The position numbers were made by a program, and so were the translations under genes. Under the pieces are notes generated by a model, which searched no databases, was not told the origin of the DNA, and was given only the letters and a program-made list of their open reading frames with translations. A DNA stretch of 64,000 nt from Hippasteria phrygiana (Eukaryota; Echinodermata; Asteroidea; Valvatida; Goniasteridae), in the NCBI GenBank assembly GCA_037893225.1, contig JAZGUH010000229.1:558001-622000 (forward strand), read 5' to 3'. Every line of letters begins with the position of its first letter. Positions within the stretch are counted from its first letter, which is position 1. Positions 11,261 to 23,701 of this stretch are shown here, one piece after another.

Positions 11261-11521
11261 ACTAACATGGGCTTGTTAGGTAATCTCGTTTTTTGGTGAC
11301 CAAATGTATTTCTCAACTTGCATTTAATCATTCCAACAAATGACGCGTTTGCTAAATAGTGAAAGCACGTTCTGATGCTTTGAATTTCGTGTTGTGAGTA
11401 CAGAGCATGCCAAATGAGGCTTGTGATGCTGTGGACATGGGTGAGTATCAACGAAAACTACTCCTGAAAGCCCGCAAAAGTCCTAATTTTGTCTCGCGTT
11501 TTTTCTTTTTTGGATCCTATT

Positions 11522-13398
11522 TAGGGGTGTGCATCGGAACGAGTACCCGAATACCTGACCGTTCATGTCAGGAACCGGTTCCAGATTATGGAATCGAGTA
11601 CCCGTACAACTTTACATTATCGCATAGTTACTTCCCAGACAATGAAAAAAACAAAGGTTTTGAATGTTATTTGTCAGGTATTTTCAAAATTAAAACTGGA
11701 CTATGTGGGGAAAACAGCACAGATTTCATGTTTATAATGCTCACGAAAGTTGACAATAAAGGGAATTTACTGGTCGTAGTTTTTGCAGTCTGGGTATAGA
11801 TAAGAGCCTCGACGAGACATAATAGCATGCCTAAATCCACAATAAATACAACTGGATAAAGCTTCCGGACAAGTCTTTTGTGATGATACCGGTGTATGCG
11901 CGTGCCGGCACACGCAAAGGTCAGACATGCCAAGTAGTACGATTTTGCCGTATTTCGTACGGGAAATCCTTGAAAATACGGGAATACGATTTTGACCCTA
12001 AAAAATACGAATCTTGTCCGTCTTGAAAAATAAATTTAAAAATGCCGTAAAACGACTGCAAGCAGAGAATATGAAAGTACCTCGAACTTTTTCTAGCCTG
12101 AATACGATGTCTGGACTGTATGTATACATCTTGCGTATACCGTAATTTCTGGAATATTGGCCGCGGCGTATACATTGATTTTCACCGCGAAAAATGTTGC
12201 TGAGGCTTATATTCTGGGCGGCTTATTCTCCAACACTTAAAGAATAAACCCGCGAACTATCCATTATATTCGAACACAATTTCCGGGTCGAGTCGGCACC
12301 ACAATCATGAGTCATCGTTTTCTTTGATAAAATGCACTCCAGTACCCCAGCGGCACGCGAATTTCCCCCCCCCCCCCCCCTCCAAACTTTGCGGGTACAT
12401 TGCCGTTTGTGATCCACTTTGTGATGACTTGCCGACTCCATGAAAGATATCGTGCGACTCTGCAAAGAAGCCTACATGTATTCTATATACATGTACATGT
12501 ACATTGCGCCGCCGCGCTGCCACGGTCGGCTGTTTCGTTGTTCAGTTGAATTGGCCTACAAGCTTATACGATAGCTCGTGGACGTCAACAAGTTTCATGT
12601 CCGCTTTCTGAGTAAAGTGGCTGGTACTAGGCGAATGCGCAGACAGATGGTCAAACAGTTTGTTTACCAGCGATTCAATGCAACGGTTAACATGAATATT
12701 TAAATTTATGCAAATGTTACTCCGCCCCAATGCTTGCCTGTATGTTATGTGTACATGTACACATTACATACAGCTACAGTTGATCGGATCGGAGTCGGAA
12801 GGATTAACCCTTAACATGAGCCGCCATATCTTTCAAAGTGCAAAAATGCAACTGCATTGTATAACAGTACCACCACCAGCACTACTAGAAAACCATAGAC
12901 AATTAATGTAAGTGATACTTGGAGCTAAAAGTGCAAGCAATAGTTCATGATGGAATGAATTATAATAGGGTATATTATTGTAAACATCATGCACTTGATA
13001 ACTGAGTATGCTTAAGTCCTACACTGGTATTGCAGCCAGTAAAATTGCTTTTTGTATGTATACGTACCTGCATTGTTATGCACCATTATGTGAGTGTACA
13101 ATGACCGTTTTTGAAAATAGTTTTTTTGAAAAAAATACAGTTTTTAGGTTGTCAGAATACAGTTTTGGGATTTTCAAAGTTGGCATGTCTGAAAGGTGGA
13201 GAAGTGACCATGGACAGGCATGACTAGATTTTCAGAATTTTGTCTGAATTCAGACTTTTTTGAATCTCAGAGAAAGATATTTTTACAACTTCCGGGATTG
13301 GAAGTTTTGGGTTGGGTTTCTTTAACGGGTACCCGGGTACCCGTATTTTGTTCAATCGGGTACCCGGTTCTTTTAATACCCGTAAATGCACACCCCTA
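11522..13398. mobile_element. hAT-like element, 1.9 kb, with perfect 8-bp target duplication
   Basis: Starts TAGGGGTGTGCAT and ends ATGCACACCCCTA, flanked on both sides by the identical octamer ATCCTATT (11514-11521 and 13399-13406). Subterminal arrays of GGTACCCG and AACCGGTTCC resemble transposase-binding repeats. The interior contains further local inverted repeats and a C-run (12363-12380). No transposase frame is recognised, so it is probably non-autonomous. A shorter relative with an expanded subterminal repeat is at about 42396-43228. Confidence 0.88.
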
Positions 13399-13406
13399 AT
13401 CCTATT

Positions 13407-14028
13407 TTACTTTTTCATCTGGGTCTACTTGAAACCTTAAACTTGTTGAACTCGGTTGCGGCAGACGTGCTTTTTTGTACCGGCTCGTTTTAAAATCAGA
13501 GCCTTTTATGACTCCGGTAGGCAATGGGGCTAAGATCTTTTATCGAGGGTTGACAAATAATAAGTTATACATTGAAGTGCCTTTTGTTTCATGGTGTTTG
13601 TTTTTCGCATATAGTAATTAGGCCAGTGACTTAAACGCTGAAACCCATATTCATAAATGCCTCGGCGAGTTTCACTATCCCTATTGGTCGAGAGCCTGTC
13701 ACGTGGGTGTGTTTGAACGGTTGTTTAAACACGGCTGGAAGTTGTTTAAACACGGTGCGTCATTCCCAGCAACAGGGAGAGCGTAGTAAGATGCACTGAA
13801 CTTCATAATGCAAGACAACGCTAATGCACGCGTATAAAACGCTGCATCTTGTGCGTACATGCACGCGACAGACAGGCGCGGAGCGCCTTCACGCGCTCAC
13901 AATCCCGATATGTACGCATGTGTTTTGTACGGAGCAAATGGGAGAAAAAGTGGGGTGAAAAAGCTTCGCATTTTGTCCTTTTTACAGGAGGTTTTTGCAT
14001 TTTTCATAAGAAGGCATTCGAAGGGTCG
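13407..14028. other. Intergenic stretch with no recognised feature
   Basis: Contains two direct copies of gttgtttaaacacgg (near 13722 and 13742) but no coding similarity. Confidence 0.4.
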
Positions 14029-14079
14029 TGACCGCTGTTAATGGACCTCGCCTTCGGCTCGGTCCATTAACAGCGGTCA
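14029..14079. repeat. Perfect 19-bp hairpin
   Basis: TGACCGCTGTTAATGGACC at 14029-14047 is exactly complementary to 14061-14079 across a 13-nt centre (tcgccttcggctc). It is probably the core of a fold-back repeat. Confidence 0.8.
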
Positions 14080-14224
14080 AGCCCCTCCTCGGTTATTATT
14101 GACGTGGTAAAGATCGGGTCATCACACTTTTATCCCCTTAATTGGACAGTGTTTAACTTGTGGCATGCGCCTGGCAAATTCATACTACACAGCCCAGACA
14201 TTTCTGGGGATGCCGCGTTGGTCT

Positions 14225-14462
14225 CACCAATGATGGAAGTTAAGGGTTTATATGTCTGAAAATTTGGATAATTTCTATGGTATCTATTGAAGATGTATCC
14301 TCTATTTAGATATGGACCCAGGAAAAGCATGTGGGGCTGGCAACCTAAAATGTGGCCAACTTCATCACCTCTGTTGTAGCTTATTCCTCCATGGTTGTAG
14401 CCCTTTACCTAGAGTGGCTTTTAGCCTTGTATTGGGCGACTTCCATAAAATATAGACTGAGA
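14225..14462 (+). repeat. Retroelement-like dispersed repeat, copy 1
   Basis: Shares tcctctatttaga, ggcccaggaaaa-like and cctagagtggcttttagcct blocks with 33190-33400 (+) and 57070-57330 (-). The 33-kb copy runs into a long A-rich tail, which suggests an LTR-less retroelement. Confidence 0.6.
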
Positions 14463-14478
14463 TTATCAACACTCCATT

Positions 14479-14905
14479 TGTGACCCGCTCCAAAAAAAGG
14501 TGATATAAGTCGCGTTATGCATTTACATGTAATGGCCTTTTCAACGTTGAGAGGATGAAATTTGATGTCAAAATAATTTTTTTTTTTTTTGTCTTTAATG
14601 ACATCTTAAATATCTAAAGTTTCAGGTTTGGTGCACAACAATGTTGATTTCAGTGAATAAAGCGAAAAAAATAACCTTTTTAGAGGATATTTTTTTCATT
14701 GCACCACCTTTATAGAACTAGCTATTTCAAAGCCTGTTTTCTCTGTTGTGCAATTTGAACTCCATAGAACTAATTAATATGCAAAAACGTAATAACTCCA
14801 GAACGGAAAGGGCTTTGGAGCTTACATTGCGGGCTTTCCAAACATACATAAAACTCATTTTTCATATTTTGCGACATAATATACCTTTTTCCAGAGCGGG
14901 TCACA
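14479..14905. mobile_element. TIR element, TGTGACCCGCTC family, copy 1
   Basis: 427 bp bounded by TGTGACCCGCTCC and GAGCGGGTCACA. An inverse, well-matched copy of similar length lies at 60868-61310, sharing caggtttggtgcacaacaat and taactccagaacggaaa. Confidence 0.85.
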
Positions 14906-15483
14906 TTTATTCTCAGGTTAACCCTTGCTCTTGTTTACACTCCAACACACTTCAATATTCGCCCCCAAAATGCCTATGTTTATTGCATGGTCCTCCAATA
15001 ACTGTCACATTATTTCAATGGGGAGTCCTTGTACACTCCAAGGAATGCCAAAGGAAACTGGAGGATAACTTGGTCATGCTGTATTTATAGTAAACAGTGT
15101 ATTACACTGATAAGCAAAGCCACATGCCATAATCCTCTGGAGTGAGATGTTGGGTAAAACACTGCTTTTGGAACACCAGGTTGAAGTTATGTAATTTTAA
15201 GTAATGTATGTTATGTTATATAATGTTATAATAATTCAAATTGATATTTAACATTGTAAAAAGTTACTAATAATAAATATAATGGCAATTTCCATCAAGA
15301 CTTGCTGGTCAAGTGAGCAACAACAATGACCAGCAACCCCCTAAGTGCCCTCCAATGCACTCTAGTAGGAGCTTTGAAATCAATTGTCTGGTAAAGCAAA
15401 GAATCCTCCAATGCACTGCAGCCGGAGTGCATTGGCATGTACCACTGACTTGCAGTAAACAACACTCATAGAGCAAGGGTTAA
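14906..15483. other. Intergenic stretch, degenerate repeats only
   Basis: Contains recurring ccaatgcact and ctggaggat words similar to those near 38.4-38.8 kb. No coding similarity. Confidence 0.4.
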
Positions 15484-15704
15484 TTAACCCCTTGGGCACG
15501 GTATTTTGCCGGGAGACGTCGGGGTGTTGCAGCGGTTCTGGCAGCCAAATCGAACTGCTACAATGTGTTTGTGCAGTCAAGCATGACATAAACAATAATC
15601 TAACAATGGATTGAAACTGCACAAACGGCGGCCAATGGTGTCATCCGGCCTGGTGGCACTTTCTTTTGCACGCCATATGGCGTCATCTGTACGCAAGGGG
15701 TTAA
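15484..15704 (+). mobile_element. TTAA MITE family A, copy 2
   Basis: 221 bp, TTAACCCCTTGGGCACGG to TACGCAAGGGGTTAA, with both terminal TTAA intact. The interior aligns with copy 1 over its full length. Confidence 0.85.
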
Positions 15705-15840
15705 AGATGATGTTGTTTGCTGAGAAAAGTCTGCATCATTTTGTAGTTTTGACTTGAGCAATTTGTGGCCTATTATCTGCACTGCAACCCTTGTAACCTA
15801 TTCAAGATTGTGAGAAAAATGTCATCTGGCATCACGAAAT

Positions 15841-16620
15841 GAGGACAGTCACTATGGCTTTCCGAGTTATAAACAGCAATTTTTCATTGAAAAGTCAATT
15901 GGGCTCTCCCGAATATACTGAATATTCGAATACCTTTTTGCCAGTTTAAATATTCGAAAAATATATATGCACGTACAGATACTGACTCTCATACTAATTT
16001 AATAGAAAAATTACAGCGCTTATTAGTGTCAGATCCGCATTTTGTTGACGGTAACTTGTTGTGGATGGAGGTTTATTGTTCGCGTCCGTAAAACCCTTGA
16101 TACTGATAAAATAATTACTGCAAAAACATTGCAATTGTGCACGTAAAACACCGGCGTGCTTTGCGTGCAACTTTTCAATACCGGCGCGGCATGCAAATGC
16201 AGCTGGCGCGTGAAAAACTTGATATTCGAATATTCGGTCAAACCCAGTTTCGAATAATCGAATACTAAATTAATCAAATACTAAATTATTTGAAAATGTG
16301 AACAGCCTTAAAAATCGATTGTGGGATTTTAAAGTTTTTACATTCGAAAAGCTCTCTTCTGTCATATCCAAAATCTTTAAAACCAAATTTGATCTCAGTA
16401 TGTATTTGGGGTGATTTTTTTTTTTTTTTTTGGAACTTTGGTAACGAGGCATACAGTTCACTAACTTTGAGCTTTTTGTCTGAAAACCCCCCCCCCAAAA
16501 ACGAGGGTTCATGACTCTGACAACTTCAAAAGGTTGTAGCAGGAATAAGTCGCAGCAACACCACAATACATCAAATCAAAGCTTACTGCATGTACTTAAT
16601 AATGGAAATATCACAATTTT
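15841..16620. repeat. Dispersed repeat interrupted by a hAT-like insertion
   Basis: The outer parts (15841-15901 and 16314-16620) match the uninterrupted copy at 19926-20290, sharing cactatggctttc, gactgacaacttcaaaaggt and ttgtagcagg. The insert is 15902-16313. Confidence 0.75.
15902..16313. mobile_element. hAT-like element, copy 2, nested
   Basis: A shortened relative of 2405-2955, sharing gaatattcggtcaaacccag and the GAACAGCC end. It is flanked by GTCAATTG (15894-15901) and ATCGATTG (16314-16321), a diverged 8-bp duplication confirmed by the empty site at about 19988. Confidence 0.78.
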
Positions 16621-16621
16621 G

Positions 16622-17814
16622 AGGGGCCAGGTCTCAACTAGCCAGCCATTATCGAATAGGTTGAGCTGGGTGGCAACGATATTTTAATTCCAATCTGTTC
16701 GTGGTTTTGCTGTGTCTTTTCAAAATGTTTCTGTTATTTGCAAAACAAATCAGTTAGGTGCCCGGTAAATGCTTTTTAATAATTATAATGCATTTATTGG
16801 TATCAATACTTACTGACAATGATGCTGCATGTATGTTGTAAAGCCATTTTTATCAAATATATGCTCTTCTTATTTCTTTCATATTGTGATTTTATTTGAT
16901 GATATTGTTTGGTATTGTTAGAATTAGTAAAGAGAATACATCTATTTGATTGATCCTGTGTAGTTCAGCTTTCGGAGTTGATTTCTAAAATGCAGTTACA
17001 TAAAAGGAATGCACTGGGCTGACGACCCAAATTCGACTGAATTGCCTAACTTTTTCAGTGCAATTGCATTGGGAAACTAAGTGAAAGTTAGGCGAATGAG
17101 GCCCCTTGAAAAATGTGCCCAACTTCAACTCAGTTGGGCAAATTTCAAAGGGACCTATAGAATTTGCTTAACTTCAACTTAGGTGCCTAACCTTTTTTAG
17201 TACAGTTGTATTGGGCATAAAGTAAAAGTTAGGCTGATTCTGTAAGGGGCTGTATTTGCTAAATTGAACATCGTTCGATTCTGTAAACAAGTAAATGGGT
17301 TTTGATGGTGCCGTTTGCAACTAATTGTCATAGTTGGCAAATGTTCCAGGGTCATGCATTAACTCTATGGGACCCTTCCATGCGAAATGAAATAAAAAAA
17401 TATAATATAATGCGGTGCAAATTTGAAAGCCAACCAGACTGTACAAATCTATCTTTGCCTGTTTTTGAACAAATTATTAAAAAAAACAATATCAATTTGA
17501 AACCCAAGTCAATCAATTAAAACAAAAAACTATCCCTAGATTGTCTGAGGTAGTTTGTAGGTATGACCGAAAGAGATTGGATTCAGAAATGACTGCGTTT
17601 TGGAAATGGCCTCTGGCCAGTTGTAGTGGGTTATTATTACATGAATTTACTGTTGGTGTATTTTTTTGGTCAAAATTTGTTTGTGTAAGAATAAATGCAA
17701 CTCGTAATGAAATTGGATACAAGAAATATTTGACCAACATTGATTGTACCGGCAAGCACTTACAATGTATATGGAACAATCAAAAAGACATCGTTCTGCC
17801 TTCTGCATATATCA
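16622..17814. other. Intergenic stretch, no gene recognised
   Basis: 17030-17235 contains an imperfect tandem duplication (aactttttcagtgcaattgc versus aaccttttttagtacagttg). Elsewhere I see nothing I can name. Confidence 0.45.
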
Positions 17815-18045
17815 GGGGTGAGATTTGTCCGGATTTTTCATCGGGATTTCAGAATTTTGAAAGGATCTCTTTTGCAATCTGGAATTCCTGAGGTGTTGTC
17901 CTAAAGGTGTTTTTACCTGTACAAGTGGATATAGACCAATACAAATTGATATTTTAAGGGGGTGCGGCCTTCAGGCAAATACAAACTACATGTGTTGATC
18001 TGGGGGTCCTCGTGGATTTTAAATTTTTGGCAAATCTCACCCCCC
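17815..18045. mobile_element. TIR element, GGGGTGAGATTTG family, copy 1
   Basis: About 230 bp from aggggtgagatttgtcc to ggcaaatctcaccccc. An inverse copy, interrupted by a SINE, starts at 26432. Shared blocks include acacctttcggacaacacct (copy 2) and its complement here. Confidence 0.72.
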
Positions 18046-19318
18046 CATATATCCACGTTAGGAACCGATACTCGAAGTGATGCATGGCGATGTCATTTTG
18101 GTTCTTGAACAGTGCCATTTTCAAGGAACTTCTAAGCATACAAATAAGGTAAGCACTTGTACAGAACCACCAAAATGACATCGTCATGTATTACTGAAAA
18201 TGCACTAGGCCTTAATTGAATAGGCACAAGACCTTATTGAATAGGCACAAGGCGCGAGACGATGTCATTTTGGTGGTTCTGGATAAGTGCTTACCTAAAA
18301 ATAATGCTCAGTACGAAAAAGTCTTGCCGAGTAAAAAACAGATTATCGGCCAACACTCCATGTGATTTTCATGCTAAGCGAACAATAGCTTAATTAATAT
18401 ACATCCTAATAAAATTTAATTGGTAATCCGGTTTTAACAAGGAAGACTTTTCATGCTAAGCAAATTTGTATGCCTCACACTGTGAACAAGTAACAATGGA
18501 TTCAGTGCCCAGTAACAATGGACTTTCATTGTTAGTGCACCGTTTTTCTTTTGTTAGATGTTCATAGTGTCAGAAGCTCCAAGAAATTGGTTCGAGTTGA
18601 ATAATAGTCTGGTCTCCTGAGCTGTTTGATTGTGTGTGCACATTCAGAGTTGAATTCTCCCGACTAAAATACACTGCTGCTGAATCGTGATCTGGGGGAA
18701 AGCTCTCGAATGGTCTGGTGCCTTTCTCACCCATTAATGTATTGTCGATTGGTACATACATGGATAGAGCAACATTGACCATCCAAAGAGGTCCGACAAC
18801 CAGACATTGAATATCATTTTTTAAATCTCACACTTGTGTATATGATATCTTTAAAGAAGTATGTATTCGTGCACTTAATGCCATTAAACAATTTACAATA
18901 CTTTTTAAACATCTGAATGCATTACTCACTTGCATGTATCATGTTATGTCAACAAATTTTGTTTTCTTATATTACCTTATTTTTAGAATAATATATTTCA
19001 TAATCAATTTTCTTTCAGTTTAAGAATTTGGCACAGAATAAAAATCTTAATGGACTGATACCAGTTTTGGTTTTATGTATGGGATTTATTTGCCTGCCTG
19101 AGCATTATTATCCACTAAATGCTGAAAGGTTAAATAAAAAATATTCAAAATGCCATGACCCTCTTGATCTATAATTATTGAACAAAAAATCAACATAAAA
19201 CAGATAAAAAAATATGATTAGGTTTTTCCAGGCTTGCAAGCTAGTGTCCCAAGTTCTTGAAGAATCCTTGGTTTCATTACCAGAAATAATTTCTTTTTTT
19301 TTATTGAGAACTAAAAAT
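18046..19318. other. Intergenic stretch with a local inverted repeat
   Basis: cgatgtcattttggt at 18088 and its complement accaccaaaatgacatcg at about 18166-18183 could fold. A third copy is near 18260. No gene recognised. Confidence 0.45.
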
Positions 19319-19397
19319 TGCCAAGAGTGGGATTGGAACCTGCGACCTCCGGAACACTCTCCTGGTGTTCTACCAACTGAGCTACCTATGTTGGCAG
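19319..19397 (-). repeat. tRNA-like sequence (antisense)
   Basis: On the - strand: A box agctcagttggtagaac and B box GGTTCCAATCC, beginning CTGCCAACATAGG. It is a relic of the SINE family at 1801-2310. The anticodon arm is irregular. Confidence 0.6.
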
Positions 19398-19684
19398 TCT
19401 CCATTTTTTTTGGTCGATACCTTGTAATGTATGATCCAAACAGTTCATTTTTGCGTCAGACTCTGAGAAAGATTTGGCACAGATCAACGTGTAAGGCCCT
19501 CATTACTTTATATAAACTGTGACCCAGCAGCACGCGATATTTTTTTTTTCGTAGGCGGGTAAGGCAATTTTTAAGAATAACTCTGTGGTTGCATTGATCA
19601 CTGCACAGCTGGCACTTAGGTTCTCGGTCTCTTTTTCCCCTTAAAATAGAAATATCCCAAAGATATCACAGTAAAGAAAAATGG

Positions 19685-19760
19685 GTACAGGTGGATTCGA
19701 ACTAGGGACCTTTTGATCCAAGGCCTTTCCCACTATCCACTAGACTAGTCTGTAGCAGCT
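19685..19760 (-). repeat. tRNA-like sequence (antisense)
   Basis: The + strand shows ggtggattcgaactagggac followed by ccactagactagtctg, a B-box complement and a weak A-box region. Probable SINE relic. Confidence 0.45.
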
Positions 19761-19925
19761 CGACAACAGGCGTTCTCTAAAATGATTGAATGTATTAAAC
19801 TAGTTGACTAAATAATAATGCTGTGACGTTCTGTTCTATTATAATGAATAAACATAACTTTCTCATCAAAACTACTGATTGCTTCACCCACCTAGGGGGG
19901 AAAAAATACACCATCAGCACGAAAT

Positions 19926-20290
19926 GCGTTTAAAGTCGCACTATGGCTTTCTGAGTTACAAGCTGAAAAAAAATTTTCACTGAAAAGTTGATTTGGGGAT
20001 TTTAAAAAATTTTACATTTGAAAAGACCAGTGTATCATATCCCAAAGTTTGAAATCTGAATTCAATCTGGAAATATCTATTTTGGGGTTATTTTCTTTTT
20101 TGAACTGGGGTTATCGTGTGCACGGGTCACAAACTCTGAGCTTCATTTTTTCAAAACAAGGGGTCAAGACTGACAACTTCAAAAGGTTGTAGCAGGGCCC
20201 AGGAACGAGCTATAACACCACACAATACATCAAACGAAAGCTTATTGTATGTATTTTCAGGAAATACAGTCATCTCAATTTTCAAATCTA
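19926..20290. repeat. Dispersed repeat, uninterrupted copy
   Basis: This is the empty-site counterpart of 15841-16620. It supplies the proof that 15902-16313 is an insertion. Confidence 0.7.
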
Positions 20291-20332
20291 GCTACTTCCC
20301 ACCCGTCGTGGTGTTAGGTCACAATTGTTTGA

Positions 20333-20594
20333 GGGAGCACTGCCCTAACCCATGATCGGGCCCAGTCTTGCTATCGGACCACAAATCACCCAACAATAGA
20401 GCATCTACTAATCAATAAAGCCTGGAGATCAAGTCTAGGTGAACAATGGGGAGCTGGCTGCATGGACTCCAGCATTATTAGGTAGTTTATTGTATACAAC
20501 CAGGGGATTATAGAAGCCCAAAGGCCTGGGCATTCTTGGGGCATTGGGAAGCTTTTCAACAGCCTGGCCTGACCATGGGTTTGGCAGTGCTCCC
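20333..20594. mobile_element. GGGAGCACTGCC TIR element, copy 2
   Basis: 262 bp from GGGAGCACTGCCCTAACCCA to TGGGTTTGGCAGTGCTCCC, an internally shortened version of 4999-5336. Confidence 0.82.
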
Positions 20595-20649
20595 TAAAAG
20601 TGTCTCATATATTAATAATTTTTAAAAATTTGGCCTAACTTTTTCGCAC

Positions 20650-20873
20650 TTAACCCCTTGAGCACGGTATTTTACGGGAGACGTCGGGGCGCTGCAGCGG
20701 TTCTGGCAGCCAAATCGAACCGCTACAATGTGTTTGTGCAGTCAAGCATGACATACACAATAATCCAACAATGGATTGAAACTGCACAAACAGCGGACCA
20801 TATGTGGCGTCATCCGGCCTGGTGACACTGTTTTTGTTGCGCCCTATGGCGTCATCCGTACGCAAGGGGTTAA
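20650..20873 (+). mobile_element. TTAA MITE family A, copy 3
   Basis: 224 bp, TTAACCCCTTGAGCACGG to ACGCAAGGGGTTAA, both TTAA present. Confidence 0.86.
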
Positions 20874-21479
20874 GCAAGTTCTTTCTCAAAGGCTAATTTT
20901 GTTTATTTGTATATTTTCAAGGTCAATCCAGTCAGTTAATAGTTTGCAGCGATTTATTTCACTTTCAATAACACACAGTGGCCGCTTGTTAGGATTTGTT
21001 TTACTTAGAATTATCCAGCGTTAAAAAAACATTCCTCAACGAAAATTATTGCGCGAGCCACTCGTTATGGATATCCCATTAGACATTTCTTTTTTAAGAC
21101 TGGTACATTGACTCCTTAAACTGCCATTCGGTGTATAATTTTGAAGTTAACAGACTATTATCGGTCTAGTCTAGTTCCTGCCCTCTAAATATAGGGACCG
21201 GTAGCTGGTACAGATATAGCGATTTTGATTGGCACGAAGTTGGGCCCCATTACGTCAAAATGACGGATACACAGTACACAAATTTGTTTTTTAGTATGTT
21301 CAAATTTTGCTCAGCAGACGTTGGTTACCAGTCCAAATTCAATGTAATGTCTGCAGCATTTAGTTGGTATTTTGCTGCATGTTTCTAAGCAGATTAGTTT
21401 TCCCAAGAAATACTGTATGCTAATCCAGCAATGCTTCGAACTGGGACTCAAGCTAGATATTTTACGTAAAGGCTTCTTC
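20874..21479. other. Intergenic stretch with no recognised feature
   Basis: No coding similarity, and no repeat I could match elsewhere in the window. Confidence 0.4.
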
Positions 21480-21481
21480 AG

Positions 21482-21737
21482 GGCCAAATTTCATAGCGCT
21501 GCTTAACGGTAAGCAGAAAAGTTGTGCTAACTATAGCAGGAAAATTTGTTTAAGCATCAGCGTATTTCATGGCTTGCGCGTGCATGGAGATTTATATTGT
21601 TGCGTCACTAATTTAAGCAAATCCTGCTTCAGAAATTAGCGGGCTCTTCGCTGTGCTTACTGCTTACAGTCTCTATGAAATGGGCGAGGGTTCTGTTAGC
21701 AGAAAGTCGTGTTTAGCAGCGCTATGAAATTGGGCCC
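21482..21737. mobile_element. TIR element, GGGCCAAATTTCATAGCGCT ends
   Basis: Starts GGGCCAAATTTCATAGCGCT and ends AGCGCTATGAAATTGGGCCC. The interior is rich in gcttac and gtaagca words. Its internal segment 21594-21678 has a perfect inverted copy just outside the element. Confidence 0.75.
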
Positions 21738-21880
21738 AGAACTGTTATGAAACTGCTCTTAACAGGGAATTTAAAGACCTACTATAACCAAAAAGTCATA
21801 GAGACTGTAAGCAGTAAGCACAGCGAAGAGCCCGCTAATTTCTGAAGCAGGATTTGCTTAAATTAGTGACGCAACAATAT
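21594..21880. repeat. Perfect 85-bp inverted repeat with 117-nt spacer
   Basis: 21594-21678 and 21796-21880 are exact reverse complements over 85 bp by my reading, from ATATTGTTGCGTCACTAA to CTCTATGA. One arm is inside the TIR element at 21482-21737 and the other just beyond it. A transcript would form a long perfect stem. Confidence 0.9.
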
Positions 21881-22890
21881 AAAAAAAAAAGATTAGTATC
21901 TTGATTATGAATTACAAGAAACTAAATTCGTGCTAAATATTGTCATTTTCTATCCAACATTATTAATTAACGGACGAGAGAAAGATGCTAATTAAATATT
22001 CAAATTTCGCGCTTACTCCAAGTTCTCCCCCTGCTGCCGTCGGCGGCGCGCTGTTAGCCTTGACATCATCGCGTGTAGTCATCCATACTAAACTCAGATT
22101 TGGAATTGAAAAAGTAGGCTTACATGTGTAAATACCGCGTACTCGTGTATGAACTTGTACCAAGTGCAACGATCGGACTACACACCATGACGTCACGCGC
22201 AATAAATGCATAACACATGACATGCAAATGGACGTGACGTATGCTTTTTCAGATGATAGGATTTTCAAAAGTGAGCCAATTTGCATTTTGTTTCCAAATT
22301 AAAAAGGACAATACAACATATTTGTTGTGTATTGCTCTCTATATTGACATATCTGTAGACCGAGACAATAATTTCACATTTTTTCAAAGCGTTCTACTAG
22401 GTCTTTAATTATGGCTACTTTAAAGATACGATATAGCTTCGGTAATGATTAAAAAAAAAACACGATAGCTTCAAACTGAAAACTCTGTTTATAAAGATGA
22501 AACCAGTGCCAATCTTTCTGAGAAACATTTCCGCCATGGCATATTTGGATTTCAACAGTCAAAATAAGTCCATACGAACGGTTTTTCACTATTTTTCTCG
22601 CGACTCCGATGGCAGACTGAGCTCACAAAAAGTATAAACACTGCCTGCAACTTTCCTGTCGGCTTTATAATACCAATGCTATATCATACCTTAAAACCCT
22701 CCTATGCAAACATACATTCTGAGCCATGTTGTTGTATAGGTAAAAATCAGTCAAGGTGATTGTTTTTGACCCTCCTGCCATAGTACAAAACAACATGTAA
22801 TATGATCATGTCTGTGTAAAAGTAAAGCAGGGGAGGTGGAAGAAAATTTTGACTGATTTTGACCTTTTAAATAGTAGGAGGGTTAATTAA
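21881..22890. other. Intergenic stretch with no recognised feature
   Basis: AT-rich. Open frames are short and unlike known proteins. Confidence 0.4.
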
Positions 22891-23394
22891 TTAAATGTAG
22901 TATACACCATTTGCAAACATCAAAAAACAAAAACTACTGAATTATTATTAAATACCTTACTTGACTGTAAGTGAATAACAGTCTCAAGCATCCTGTGAAA
23001 TCACAGCATCTGGTGTGCTGTGGTTTTCAAGAAAAGTGGAATTTTGTATCAATTTTGTATTTTCAAACACTGTCCCCAATATATTAAATTTAGTTACTCC
23101 ACCTTTTATTTGCAATACTGTTACACATCCGTGAATGGGTGCCAGCCAACTAGTCTGGTTTCCTAACCTGATAATTCCCCGGACGTCTATAAATTGCACC
23201 GTTTCGTCCGAAAGAAGTCAAGGAACCAGACTACAAAAACAAGATTAAATTTCTTGGTTTTTTTCCCAGCAACTATGAACACAAAACTTAAAAAATAGGT
23301 CAGCGTCACAATATTTACTATAAATATGAAGCCCCCTAAGTCCCATCCATTTTTGAAAATTACAGCAAAAGCAAATGGTGTATACTACCTTTAA
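22891..23394 (-). mobile_element. TTAA element with GTAGTATACACCATTTGC ends, inverted copy
   Basis: Starts TTAAATGTAGTATACACCAT and ends ATGGTGTATACTACCTTTAA. Its complement aligns with 23698-24671 and with about 60847-62040 (shared caggtcagtgttac-type and tagtctggttcct blocks). Confidence 0.75.
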
Positions 23395-23701
23395 CTCCTT
23401 GTGTCTGGCTGTCATTGATTGGGGCTGATATGCCAAGAATGGGCTGTGCAGCCAAGCGTAAACGCAAACAATAGGCACCACACTGAATAGAGTGGTCCTA
23501 TTCATCACACTTGGAGCACCCCTTTCGTGTGAATGAAAGCTTTGTTTGAAAAAGCTCCATCTATTCATTACACTCCCATTTAGGAACATTATAGTTGAAA
23601 TATGAATTGAGTGTGTGCAGGAATGCGCGTATAGACGACAACCGGCTAGGTGGTCTTTTTCAAACTGCAGCCATGGCCATGGTCCTTATTCGAGAGGTTA
23701 A
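23391..23701 (+). mobile_element. TTAA element family B, long copy
   Basis: 311 bp from TTAACTCCTTGTGTCTGGC to CGAGAGGTTAA, containing gcagccaagcgtaaacgca and a terminal ggccatggtcc block shared with copies at 28172, 35012, 48718 and 62288. It lies exactly between two opposite copies of the GTAGTATACACC element, sharing TTAA at each border. Confidence 0.75.
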
